NCBI RefSeq assembly: GCF_001426525.1
Contig: NZ_LMEW01000035.1
Location: 1 to 64,000, forward strand
Reading direction: 5' to 3'
From: Massilia sp. Root133
Lineage (GTDB): Bacteria; Pseudomonadota; Gammaproteobacteria; Burkholderiales; Burkholderiaceae_D
Length of the DNA: 64,000 bases
Part shown: piece by piece, positions 55,232 through 64,000 of the stretch
Numbering within the stretch: position 1 is the stretch's first letter
Layout of the letters: every line of letters begins with the position of its first letter
Program-made: the position numbers and the translations under genes
The notes under the pieces: model-generated
Databases searched by the model: none
Seen by the model: only the letters and a program-made list of their open reading frames with translations
Told to the model about the DNA's origin: nothing

Positions 55232-57154
55232 TTACGAGGACTTCCTTACACGAAGGTACCACTCGCACAGCAGGCGGACCTGCTTCGGCGTATAGCCTTT
55301 TTCGACCATACGGGCCACGAAGTCGGCATGCTTGGTGGCATCTTCCGCGCTGGCTTTCGCGTTGAACGAAATCACCGGGAGCAGTTCCTCGGTATTCGAG
55401 AACATTTTCTTCTCGATCACGGTGCGGAACTTCTCATAGCTGGTCCACGCAGGATTCTTGCCGCCGTTCGTCGCCCGCGCGCGCAGCGCGAAGTTGACGA
55501 TCTCGTTGCGGAAATCCTTCGGGTTCGAAATGCCGGCCGGTTTCTCGATCTTCTCGAGCTCGGCGTTCAACGTTTCGCGGTCGAAGCTTTCGCCCGTGTC
55601 CGGATCGCGGAATTCCTGGTCCTGGATCCAGAAGTCCGCGAACGTGACGTAGCGGTCGAAGATGTTCTGGCCGTACTCGGAATAGCTTTCCAGGTAGGCC
55701 GTCTGGATCTCCTTGCCGATGAAGTCGACGTAGCGGTTCGCCAGGTGTTCCTTGATGTACGACATATAGCGCTGCTCGGTCTCGCCCGGGAACTGCTCGC
55801 GCTCGATCTGCTGTTCCAGCACGTACAGCAGGTGCACGGGATTCGCCGCCACTTCGGTGTTGTCGAAGTTGAAGACCTTGGACAGGATCTTGAACGCGAA
55901 GCGGGTCGACAGGCCGTTCATGCCTTCGTCCACGCCGGCATAGTCGACGTATTCGTGCAGCGACTTCGCCTTCGGATCGGTGTCCTTCAGGTTCTCGCCG
56001 TCGTACACCAGCATCTTCGAATAGACGCTCGAGTTTTCGGGATCCTTCAGGCGCGACAGGATCGCGAACTGGGCCATCATGCGCAAGGTGCCCGGGGCGC
56101 AGGGGGCCTTGTCGAGCGAGGAATTGCGCAGCAGCTTGTCGTAGATCTTGACCTCGTCCGACACGCGCAGGCAGTACGGCACCTTGACGATATAGATACG
56201 GTCGAGGAATGCCTCGTTGTTGCGGTTGTTGCGGAAGGTCTTCCACTCGGATTCGTTCGAGTGCGCCAGGATGATGCCTTCGAACGGGATCGCGCCGAAG
56301 CCCTCGGTGCCCTTGTAGTTGCCTTCCTGCGTGGCCGTCAGCAGCGGGTGCAGGACCTTGATGGGCGCCTTGAACATCTCGACGAATTCCATCAGGCCCT
56401 GGTTCGCCAGGCACAGGCCGCCGGAGTAGCTGTAGGCGTCCGGATCGTCCTGGGCATAGTCTTCCAGCTTGCGGATGTCGACCTTGCCGACCAGCGAGGA
56501 AATATCCTGGTTGTTTTCGTCGCCCGGTTCCGTCTTCGAGATCGCGATCTGCTTCAGGATGGACGGATAGCGTTTGACAACGCGGAACTTGCTGATGTCG
56601 CCGCCGTATTCATGCAGCCGCTTGACTGCCCACGGGCTCGGCACGGCACGCAGGAAGCGGCGCGGGATGCCGTAGTCTTCTTCGAGGATGGCGCCGTCCT
56701 CGTCCTCGTTGAACAGGCCGAGCGGCGATTCGTTCACCGGCGAGCCTTTCAGCGCGAAGAACGGCACCTGTTCCATCAGGTGCTTGAGTTTTTCCGCGAT
56801 CGACGATTTACCGCCACCGACCGGTCCCAGCAGATAAAGAATCTGCTTGCGCTCTTCCAGGCCCTGGGCCGCATGGCGGAAATAGGAAACGACCTGTTCG
56901 ATCACTTCCTCCATGCCGTAGAACTCGCGGAATGCGGGATATACCTTGATGACCTTGTTGGCGAAGATGCGCGACAGGCGCGGGTCGAGGCGGGTGTCGA
57001 CCAGGGTGGGTTCGCCGATTGCGGCCAGCATGCGCTCGGGAGCGCTGGCGTAAGTCAGGGGATCTTTTTTGCAAAGCTGAAGGTACTCAGACAGGGAGTA
57101 TTCCTCTTCCCGGGTACGCTCATAGCGGGCTGCGTAGTTATCAAAAATGGTCAT
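55232..57154 (-). CDS. prkA: PrkA-family serine protein kinase
   Basis: 640-residue cytoplasmic AAA-type protein kinase (YeaG in E. coli). The Walker A loop is GPVGGGKSSIAEKL (about 112-118), and YRFHAAQGLEERKQ-like sequence precedes it. RNNRNNEAFLDRIYIVKVPYCLR and LEKIEKPAGISNPKDFRNEIVNF mark the AAA core and C-terminal kinase part. It acts in stress and nitrogen starvation. It opens the prkA-yeaH-spoVR operon; its promoter lies in the spacer that also carries structured repeat copy 2. Confidence 0.94.
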   Translation of the reverse strand: MTIFDNYAARYERTREEEYSLSEYLQLCKKDPLTYASAPERMLAAIGEPTLVDTRLDPRLSRIFANKVIKVYPAFREFYGMEEVIEQVVSYFRHAAQGLEERKQILYLLGPVGGGKSSIAEKLKHLMEQVPFFALKGSPVNESPLGLFNEDEDGAILEEDYGIPRRFLRAVPSPWAVKRLHEYGGDISKFRVVKRYPSILKQIAISKTEPGDENNQDISSLVGKVDIRKLEDYAQDDPDAYSYSGGLCLANQGLMEFVEMFKAPIKVLHPLLTATQEGNYKGTEGFGAIPFEGIILAHSNESEWKTFRNNRNNEAFLDRIYIVKVPYCLRVSDEVKIYDKLLRNSSLDKAPCAPGTLRMMAQFAILSRLKDPENSSVYSKMLVYDGENLKDTDPKAKSLHEYVDYAGVDEGMNGLSTRFAFKILSKVFNFDNTEVAANPVHLLYVLEQQIEREQFPGETEQRYMSYIKEHLANRYVDFIGKEIQTAYLESYSEYGQNIFDRYVTFADFWIQDQEFRDPDTGESFDRETLNAELEKIEKPAGISNPKDFRNEIVNFALRARATNGGKNPAWTSYEKFRTVIEKKMFSNTEELLPVISFNAKASAEDATKHADFVARMVEKGYTPKQVRLLCEWYLRVRKSS

Positions 57155-57234
57155 GTGAATGTCCTCTAATGTGCTAACACTGATCACGTCTGGCGGCTGA
57201 CTGAGACTGCCGCCCAAGCCCGGTCTTGGCAGGT

Positions 57235-57350
57235 GGGACGTCGAAAACCTGCTGCGCGTTGCATTTTTGTCCTGCGATGCTCGCTGTACCAGCGTACAGC
57301 TGCGCTTCTCGAACAAAACTGCTGCCGCTCGCGACGGTTTTCGAGATCCC
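57235..57350. repeat. Structured palindromic repeat, copy 2
   Basis: A 116-nt relative of the element at 24719-24837. Outer arms are GGGA-N2-TCGAAAACC and GGTTTTCGA-N2-TCCC. The inner arms GCATTTTTGTCC and GAACAAAACTGC still pair at ten of twelve positions, though both changed from copy 1. The apical GCTGTAC/GTACAGC and several blocks between the arms (TGCTGCGCG, CTGCGATGCTC, CTGCGCTTCTCG, CTGCCGCTCGCGAC) are unchanged. It is 80 bp upstream of prkA, in the prkA-deaminase divergent spacer. Confidence 0.8.
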
Positions 57351-58913
<1,563 letters not shown>

Positions 58914-58918
58914 CCGCC

Positions 58919-61450
58919 ATGCTGATCCAATCCCTGCGCATGACCGCGCGCGACTGGCGTGCCGGCGAACTGCGGTTCCTGCTGGTGGCGCTGGTGGTCG
59001 CCGTGTCGGCGCTGGCGGCCGTCGGCTTCTTCGTCGACCGCATGCGCTCGGGCCTGAACCGCGACGCGCGCCAGCTGCTGGGCGCCGACCTGCTCGTCAA
59101 CGCCGACCAGCCGCTGCGCCAGGACTGGCGCGACGAGGCGGCGCGGCGCGGCCTGCTGCTGGCCGACACGGTGACGTTCCCCAGCATGGCGCAGGCCGGG
59201 CAGGGCGACGCGTCGCAGGCGCTGCTGGCGTCCGTGAAGGCCGTGTCGACGACCTATCCGCTGCGCGGCGCCATGCGCGTGACGACGAGCACGCTCGATG
59301 CGAGCGAAGCCCTCGGCGACATCACGCACGACACGCCCGCGCCGGGCACGGTGTGGGTCGACGTCAACCTGCTGCCGCCGCTGCGGATCAAGGTCGGCTC
59401 GACGATCCAGCTCGGCGACAAGCCTTTCAAGGTCGCGCGCCTGATCGCGTCGGAGCCGGACCGCGGCGCCTCGTTCGCCAACTTCGCGCCGCGCGTGATG
59501 CTGGCGCTGTCCGACCTGAAAGCGACTGGCCTCGTCGACAACTATGCGCGCGTCACGTACCGCATGCAGGTGGCGGCGAAGTCGCCCAACGACCAGGCCG
59601 CGATCGCCGGTTACGAGCGCTGGCTGCGCGGCCGGATCGCGGCCGACAACGTGCGCGGCGTGCGCATCGAGACGCTGGAAAACGGCCGCCCCGAGATGCG
59701 CTCGACGATCGACCGCGCCGAGCGCTTCCTGTCGCTCGTCGGTTTGCTGTCCGCGATGCTGGCCGCGGTGGCCGTCGCCATGGCCGCGCGCCGCTTCATG
59801 CAGCGCCACCTCGACGCCTGCGCGATGCTGCGCTGCCTCGGCATGACGCAGAACGAGGTCGGCGCGCTGTTCCTCATCGAATTCGTCATCGTCGGCCTGG
59901 CGGGCAGCGTGCTCGGGGTGCTGGTCGGCTTCGGCGCCCACTTCGTGCTGCTCGAGATGGTGAAAGGGCTGATTTCCACCGAGCTGCCGCCCGTGTCGCT
60001 GCTGCCCGCGCTGCAGGGCATCGCCACCGGCATGCTGCTGCTCGTGGGCTTCGCGCTGCCGCCCGTGCTCCAGCTGCGCAACGTGCCGCACAACCGCGTG
60101 ATCCGGCGCGAGCAGGCGGCACCGAAGCCGCTCGCGCTGGTCACGTACGGCTTCGGCGCGGCCGTCTTCGTCGGGCTGCTGCTGTGGCAGGCCGGCGACC
60201 TGCAGCTCGCGCTGCTCACGGCCGGCGGCTTCGTCGGCGCGTTCGCCCTGTTCGCACTCGTCGGCTGGCTCGCGCTGCTGTCCCTGCGCCGCCTGCGCGG
60301 CGCGTTCCGCCACCAGGCGTGGCGCTTCGCCATCACGTCGCTGCAGCGGCGGCCCGGCGCGACGGTCGTGCAGATCGTGTCGCTGTCGCTGGGCCTGATG
60401 GCGCTGCTCGTGCTGACCGTCGTGCGCGGCGACCTGATGGCCGCGTGGCGCACGGCGACGCCGCCCGATGCGCCGAACCGCTTCATCATCAACATCCAGC
60501 CCGACCAGCGCGACGGCGTCGCCCGCACGATCCGCGCGGCCGGCGTGCCCGAGCCGACCTTGTATCCGATGATCCGCGGCCGCCTCGTCGCGGTGAACGG
60601 CAACGCGGTGACCGCGACGACGTACACGGACGAGCGGGCGAAAGGCCTCGCGGAGCGCGAATTCAACCTGTCCTCGACGGCGGACCTGCCGGCCACGAAC
60701 GAGATCGTGGCGGGCCGCTGGTACCGCGACGCGCCGGGCGTGGCGGAAGCGTCGGTCGAGCAGGGCCTGGCGAACACGCTGCGCCTGAAACTGGGCGACA
60801 CGATGCGCTTCGACATGGGCGGCCAGATCGTCGACGCGCAGATCACGAGCCTGCGCAAGCTGGAATGGGGATCGATGCGGGCGAACTTCTTCGTCATCAT
60901 CAACCCGGCCGCGATGAAGGACGCGCCGACGACGTACATGACCGCGTTCCACCTGGCCGCGCGCGGCATCGGCCTGGCCAACACGCTGACGCGCGCGTGG
61001 CCGAATCTCACCGTCATCGACGTCAGCGGCATCATCCGGCAGGTGCAGGAAGTGCTGGACCAGGTCGTCGTGGCGGTGGAATTCCTGTTCATGTTCACGC
61101 TCGCGTCGGGCGTGCTGGTGCTGTACGCGGCGCTGATGGGATCCCAGGCGGAGCGCACGCGCGAAGCGGGCCTGCTGCGCGCGCTGGGCGCCACGCGCGG
61201 CCAGCTGGCGCAGGCGCAGCGCATCGAGTTCATGCTGGTCGGCGGCCTGTCCGGGTTGCTGGCGGCATCGGGCGCGGCGGCGCTGGGCTGGGCGTTGGCC
61301 AGGTACCAGTTCAAGTTCCCGTGGACGTTCGATCCGACCGTGTGGGGCGCGGGACTGGTCGTGGGCGCGGTCTGTGCGCTCGTCGGCGGCTGGCTCGGCC
61401 TGCGCAATGTGTTGCGGCAGCCACCGTTGCAGACACTCAGGGAGGCTTGA
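58919..61450 (+). CDS. Large FtsX/MacB-like ABC transporter permease (YbbP type)
   Basis: 843-residue inner-membrane protein. It has an N-terminal helix (LRFLLVALVVAVSALAAVGFF), two large periplasmic domains and FtsX-like helix blocks (LSLVGLLSAMLAAVAVAMAARR, VGALFLIEFVIVGLAGSVLG, and the last block near LFMFTLASGVLVLYAAL). The layout matches YbbP-like permeases that pair with a YbbA/LolD-type ATPase, often with TesA. No ATPase gene is in the window, so the partner is encoded elsewhere. It begins 5 bp after the deaminase stop. Role inferred: lipid or lipoprotein extrusion. Confidence 0.82.
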   Translation: MLIQSLRMTARDWRAGELRFLLVALVVAVSALAAVGFFVDRMRSGLNRDARQLLGADLLVNADQPLRQDWRDEAARRGLLLADTVTFPSMAQAGQGDASQALLASVKAVSTTYPLRGAMRVTTSTLDASEALGDITHDTPAPGTVWVDVNLLPPLRIKVGSTIQLGDKPFKVARLIASEPDRGASFANFAPRVMLALSDLKATGLVDNYARVTYRMQVAAKSPNDQAAIAGYERWLRGRIAADNVRGVRIETLENGRPEMRSTIDRAERFLSLVGLLSAMLAAVAVAMAARRFMQRHLDACAMLRCLGMTQNEVGALFLIEFVIVGLAGSVLGVLVGFGAHFVLLEMVKGLISTELPPVSLLPALQGIATGMLLLVGFALPPVLQLRNVPHNRVIRREQAAPKPLALVTYGFGAAVFVGLLLWQAGDLQLALLTAGGFVGAFALFALVGWLALLSLRRLRGAFRHQAWRFAITSLQRRPGATVVQIVSLSLGLMALLVLTVVRGDLMAAWRTATPPDAPNRFIINIQPDQRDGVARTIRAAGVPEPTLYPMIRGRLVAVNGNAVTATTYTDERAKGLAEREFNLSSTADLPATNEIVAGRWYRDAPGVAEASVEQGLANTLRLKLGDTMRFDMGGQIVDAQITSLRKLEWGSMRANFFVIINPAAMKDAPTTYMTAFHLAARGIGLANTLTRAWPNLTVIDVSGIIRQVQEVLDQVVVAVEFLFMFTLASGVLVLYAALMGSQAERTREAGLLRALGATRGQLAQAQRIEFMLVGGLSGLLAASGAAALGWALARYQFKFPWTFDPTVWGAGLVVGAVCALVGGWLGLRNVLRQPPLQTLREA

Positions 61451-61487
61451 CGTTCCAGTGGTGCGTGCGTTGCGCTATCATGGACGG

Positions 61488-61916
61488 ATGTCCGATACCA
61501 ACGCACCCCAAGAGTCCCAGGACGCGCAGGAAGAGACGCGCAGCCTCTACGAAATCATCGGCGGCGAAAGCCGCCTGCGCGAACTGGTCGACCGTTTCTA
61601 CGACCTGATGCAACTGGAGCCGGATTTCGCCGGCATCCACGCGATGCACCCCGTCCCCAACGACAGCTCGCGCGAGAAGCTGTTCATGTTCCTGTCCGGC
61701 TGGATGGGCGGGCCGAACCTCTTCATCGAACGCCACGGCCACCCGATGCTGCGCGCGCGCCACCTGCCGTTCGCCATCGGCACGTCCGAGCGCGACCAGT
61801 GGCTGCGCTGCATGGCGATGGCGCTGGAAGATCTCGGCTACGACTACGAGTTGCGCCTCGCGCTGATGCAATCGTTTTATCAGACGGCCGACTGGATGCG
61901 GAACCGTCCGCATTAA
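61488..61916 (+). CDS. Group II truncated hemoglobin
   Basis: 142-residue heme protein with the 2-on-2 globin fold. LYEIIGGESRLRELVDRFYDLM carries TyrB10. HGHPMLRARHLPFAIGTSERDQW carries the proximal His and TrpG8, the group II hallmark. Family members bind oxygen and handle nitric oxide or hydrogen peroxide. The ATG at 61488 is chosen; upstream codons in the frame are not homologous. rmuC starts 1 bp after its stop. Confidence 0.92.
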   Translation: MSDTNAPQESQDAQEETRSLYEIIGGESRLRELVDRFYDLMQLEPDFAGIHAMHPVPNDSSREKLFMFLSGWMGGPNLFIERHGHPMLRARHLPFAIGTSERDQWLRCMAMALEDLGYDYELRLALMQSFYQTADWMRNRPH

Positions 61917-61917
61917 T

Positions 61918-63243
61918 ATGCCTACGCTTGAATTCATCGTGCTCGCACTGGCGCTGCTGGCCGTGCTCGGCCTGCAGCTCGTCCTGCTGACCCGGGCGCG
62001 CCGCGGCGGCGACGAGCGCCACGCCTTCGAACGCCTGGAGCGCGAGCTGCGCCAGGAATTGCAGACCAGCGCCCAGTCCACGCGCCAGGAACTGGCCGCG
62101 CATCTGGCGCAGAACCAGGCCGCCACCGTGCAGCAGCTGGACAGCATGCGCCAGCAGATCCAGTTGAATTCGCAGGGCGGCCGCGAGGAACAGGCGCGCG
62201 CGCTCAAGCGCTTTTCCGACACCATCAACGGCGCGCTCGCGAACCTGACCGAATCGAACGCGCAGCGCATGCTGGAGATCCGCGCGACGCTCGAGGCCAA
62301 GATCCGCGACCTGCAGGACGATAACGCCAAGCGCCTGGAGGAGATGCGCCAGACCGTCGACGAAAAGCTGCACGCGACGCTGGAGACGCGCCTGACGGAA
62401 TCGTTCCGCCAGGTGTCCGACCGGCTGGAAAAAGTGCACCAGGGCCTGGGCGAGATGCAGCAGCTGGCCATCGGCGTGGGCGACCTGAAACGCGTGCTCG
62501 TCAACGTGAAGACGCGCGGCACGTGGGGCGAGGTGCAACTGGAGATGCTGCTCGAGCAGGTCCTCACCGTCGACCAGTACGCCAAGAACGTCGAGACCGT
62601 GCGCGGTTCGAACGCGCGCGTGGAGTTCGCGATCAAGCTGCCGGGCCCAATCGACGGCGGCCCCCCGCTGTGGCTGCCCATCGACGCCAAGTTCCCGAAA
62701 GAGCAGTACGAACGCCTGCTGGAAGCGGCCGAGCAGGGCGATGCCGACGGCGTCGCGCGCGCGGGCGCGGAACTGGAACGCGCCGTGCGCGGCGAAGCGA
62801 AGACCATCTGCGAAAAATACGTGGCCCCGCCTGCGACGACGGATTTCGCCATCCTGTTCCTGCCGACCGAGGGCCTGTACGCCGAAGTGATGCGCCGCCC
62901 GGGCCTGGCCGACGACCTGCAGCGCACCTTGCGCGTGACGATCGCGGGGCCGTCGACCTTGGCGGCGCTGCTCAACAGCCTCCAAATGGGCTTCCGCACG
63001 CTGGCGCTGGAAAAGCGCTCGTCGGAAGTGTGGCAGGTGCTGGGCGCCGTGAAGACGGAATTCGGCAAGTTCGGCGACGTGCTGGCGCAGACCAAGCTGA
63101 CCCTGGAACGCGCCGCGAAGAACATCGAAAGCGCCGAGGTGCGCAGCCGCCAGATGGCGCGCAAGCTCAAGTCGGTGGAGGCGTTGCCGAGCGAGGCGGC
63201 GCAACTGATGTTGGGCGCGTCGAGCGTCGACGCCGACGATTGA
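61918..63243 (+). CDS. rmuC: DNA recombination protein RmuC homologue
   Basis: 441-residue protein. An N-terminal membrane anchor (EFIVLALALLAVLGLQLVLL) precedes a long coiled coil (about 30-180, rich in Gln, Arg and Glu). The RmuC nuclease-like domain then has GTWGEVQLEMLLEQVLTVDQY and PLWLPIDAKFPKEQYERLL, and ends AEVRSRQMARKLKSVEALP. It limits inversions at short inverted repeats in E. coli. It forms an operon with the hemoglobin gene. Confidence 0.93.
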   Translation: MPTLEFIVLALALLAVLGLQLVLLTRARRGGDERHAFERLERELRQELQTSAQSTRQELAAHLAQNQAATVQQLDSMRQQIQLNSQGGREEQARALKRFSDTINGALANLTESNAQRMLEIRATLEAKIRDLQDDNAKRLEEMRQTVDEKLHATLETRLTESFRQVSDRLEKVHQGLGEMQQLAIGVGDLKRVLVNVKTRGTWGEVQLEMLLEQVLTVDQYAKNVETVRGSNARVEFAIKLPGPIDGGPPLWLPIDAKFPKEQYERLLEAAEQGDADGVARAGAELERAVRGEAKTICEKYVAPPATTDFAILFLPTEGLYAEVMRRPGLADDLQRTLRVTIAGPSTLAALLNSLQMGFRTLALEKRSSEVWQVLGAVKTEFGKFGDVLAQTKLTLERAAKNIESAEVRSRQMARKLKSVEALPSEAAQLMLGASSVDADD

Positions 63244-63460
63244 ACCGCGGGCATTGTTGCAACCCCGTGCCCACCCGTACCGGAAGTTTCCTGGTCGCCT
63301 GGTGGGGCCGGGACCTCATCGAGTCCACTGACAAAGCAACGTCGACAGCTTCTCAGTCAACCTGACTGCAAAATTTTTGCTGTTAATCAAATTATTATTC
63401 GTTATTCATATGCTCAATCGGGCGCCATACTGTTGGCTTCTTGACCTGGTTACTTGCACA

Positions 63461-64000
63461 ATGAATAGAACTGCAGACGCCTATCTTTCTTCTTCCATCG
63501 CGGCAAACCGTCATTCCTTCTTTTACCCCCGTGCGAAGTCTCTTCTTGCGAAGGCCAATGTGCGCCTCGACGGCAGCGCGCCATGGGACATGCGGATTCA
63601 TCGTTCCGACGTCTTCAAGCGCGCTTTTTTGCGCGGCAACCTGGGGTTGGGCGAAGCATACATGGACGGCGATTGGGATGCCGAACAGCTCGACGAATTT
63701 TTTTGCCGCCTGCTGGCGGCACGCGTGGAAGACGACGTTAATCCGGTCGGCCTGACGCTCAACCGTATTGTCGCCGGCCTGTTCAATCGGCAGACATTGC
63801 GCCGCGCCTGGCAGGTAGGCGAAGTTCATTATGATCTGGGCAACGACTTCTACGCTGCCATGCTGGACCCGCGCATGACGTACACCTGCGGCTACTGGAA
63901 GGACGCGCTCAGTCTGGCCGACGCCCAGGAAGCGAAACTGGAACTCGTCTGCAGGAAGCTGCAACTGGAACCGGGCATGCGGGTCCTCGATATTGGCTGC
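63461..64000 (+). CDS. cfa: Cyclopropane-fatty-acyl-phospholipid synthase, N-terminal part (runs off the window)
   Basis: The 180 codons present encode the front of a CFA synthase. The N-terminal lipid-binding domain has KANVRLDGSAPWDMRIHRSD and NLGLGEAYMDGDWDAEQLDEFFCRLL, followed by HYDLGNDFYAAMLDPRMTYTCGYWKDALSLADAQEAKL, the catalytic-domain signature, and the SAM loop beginning RVLDIGC at the window edge. It adds methylene across lipid double bonds, and could act on products of the desaturase at 10878. The 217-bp spacer before it is AT-rich at 63365-63410, the likely promoter. Confidence 0.95.
   Translation, partial: MNRTADAYLSSSIAANRHSFFYPRAKSLLAKANVRLDGSAPWDMRIHRSDVFKRAFLRGNLGLGEAYMDGDWDAEQLDEFFCRLLAARVEDDVNPVGLTLNRIVAGLFNRQTLRRAWQVGEVHYDLGNDFYAAMLDPRMTYTCGYWKDALSLADAQEAKLELVCRKLQLEPGMRVLDIGC

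Noticed and set aside
61437-63254. A 605-codon antisense frame over the hemoglobin and rmuC genes
   Set aside because: It spans two recognised genes on the other strand and lacks any family similarity or ribosome-binding site.

Overview
The window is a 64 kb piece of a high-GC betaproteobacterial chromosome. Gene content and order point to Oxalobacteraceae, close to Massilia/Telluria/Duganella. The support is the ribF-ileS-lspA-coaBC-dut cluster, the aat-bpt-pyrD cluster, an IclR-type regulator, phasin, sulfate genes ending in a CysB-like regulator, and REP-like intergenic palindromes. This assignment comes from protein and synteny recognition; no search was run. Almost all of the window is ordinary core chromosome. 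The accessory part is the left edge.

Layout. 1-3.3 kb is a scarred mobile region: the end of an IS481-like element inserted in the 3' end of a vgrG gene, then a 5'-truncated tyrosine integrase relic beside the 3' end of a tRNA-Lys. 3.3-6.6 kb (minus) holds a GspE/PulE-type ATPase, a spermidine-synthase-like protein and a glycine-zipper protein. 6.9-12.1 kb (plus) holds a barstar-like protein, purN, an RsmB-type methyltransferase, an MscS channel and a fatty-acid desaturase. 12.2-16.0 kb holds small unknown genes, a lipoprotein hydrolase, rpmG-rpmB, an FMN reductase and a frameshifted radC. 16.2-22.0 kb (plus) holds fkpB-ispH-apt and then livHMGF. 22.2-28.1 kb holds a phasin, an EamA transporter, a nitroreductase, a D,D-endopeptidase, an IclR regulator, dgkA and a 1-Cys peroxiredoxin. 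28.2-32.9 kb is a sulfur block: a TauE-like exporter, then cysT-cysW-cysA-cysB. 33.2-36.4 kb (minus) is pyrD, bpt, aat and a NUDIX hydrolase, followed by tRNA-fMet and a DUF1851 gene.

37.2-41.8 kb (minus) holds an outer-membrane barrel, an EamA transporter with an AlkA-type glycosylase, a degenerate M48 lipoprotein and dut. 41.8-47.6 kb (minus) is coaBC, lspA, ileS and ribF. 47.7-51.7 kb (minus) is a TPR protein and tonB-exbB-exbD-exbD. 52.2-57.2 kb (minus) is the prkA-yeaH-spoVR stress module. 57.9-64 kb (plus) is an adenine/adenosine deaminase, a large FtsX-like permease, a truncated hemoglobin, rmuC and the start of a cyclopropane fatty acid synthase cut by the window edge.

No CRISPR array, complete prophage or defence island is visible. 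The strongest candidate for something undescribed is a pair of roughly 116-119 nt structured palindromic repeats, at 24719-24837 and 57235-57350. Their two arms change together between the copies (paired substitutions and paired indels), while reading frame is not kept. That pattern suggests selection on a folded nucleic acid. Other observations worth a check are the IS-derived tail on VgrG, the 4-bp duplication that breaks radC, the M48 protein without its metal-binding motif, an orphan immunity-like gene, and a 13-bp perfect inverted repeat upstream of the endopeptidase gene.
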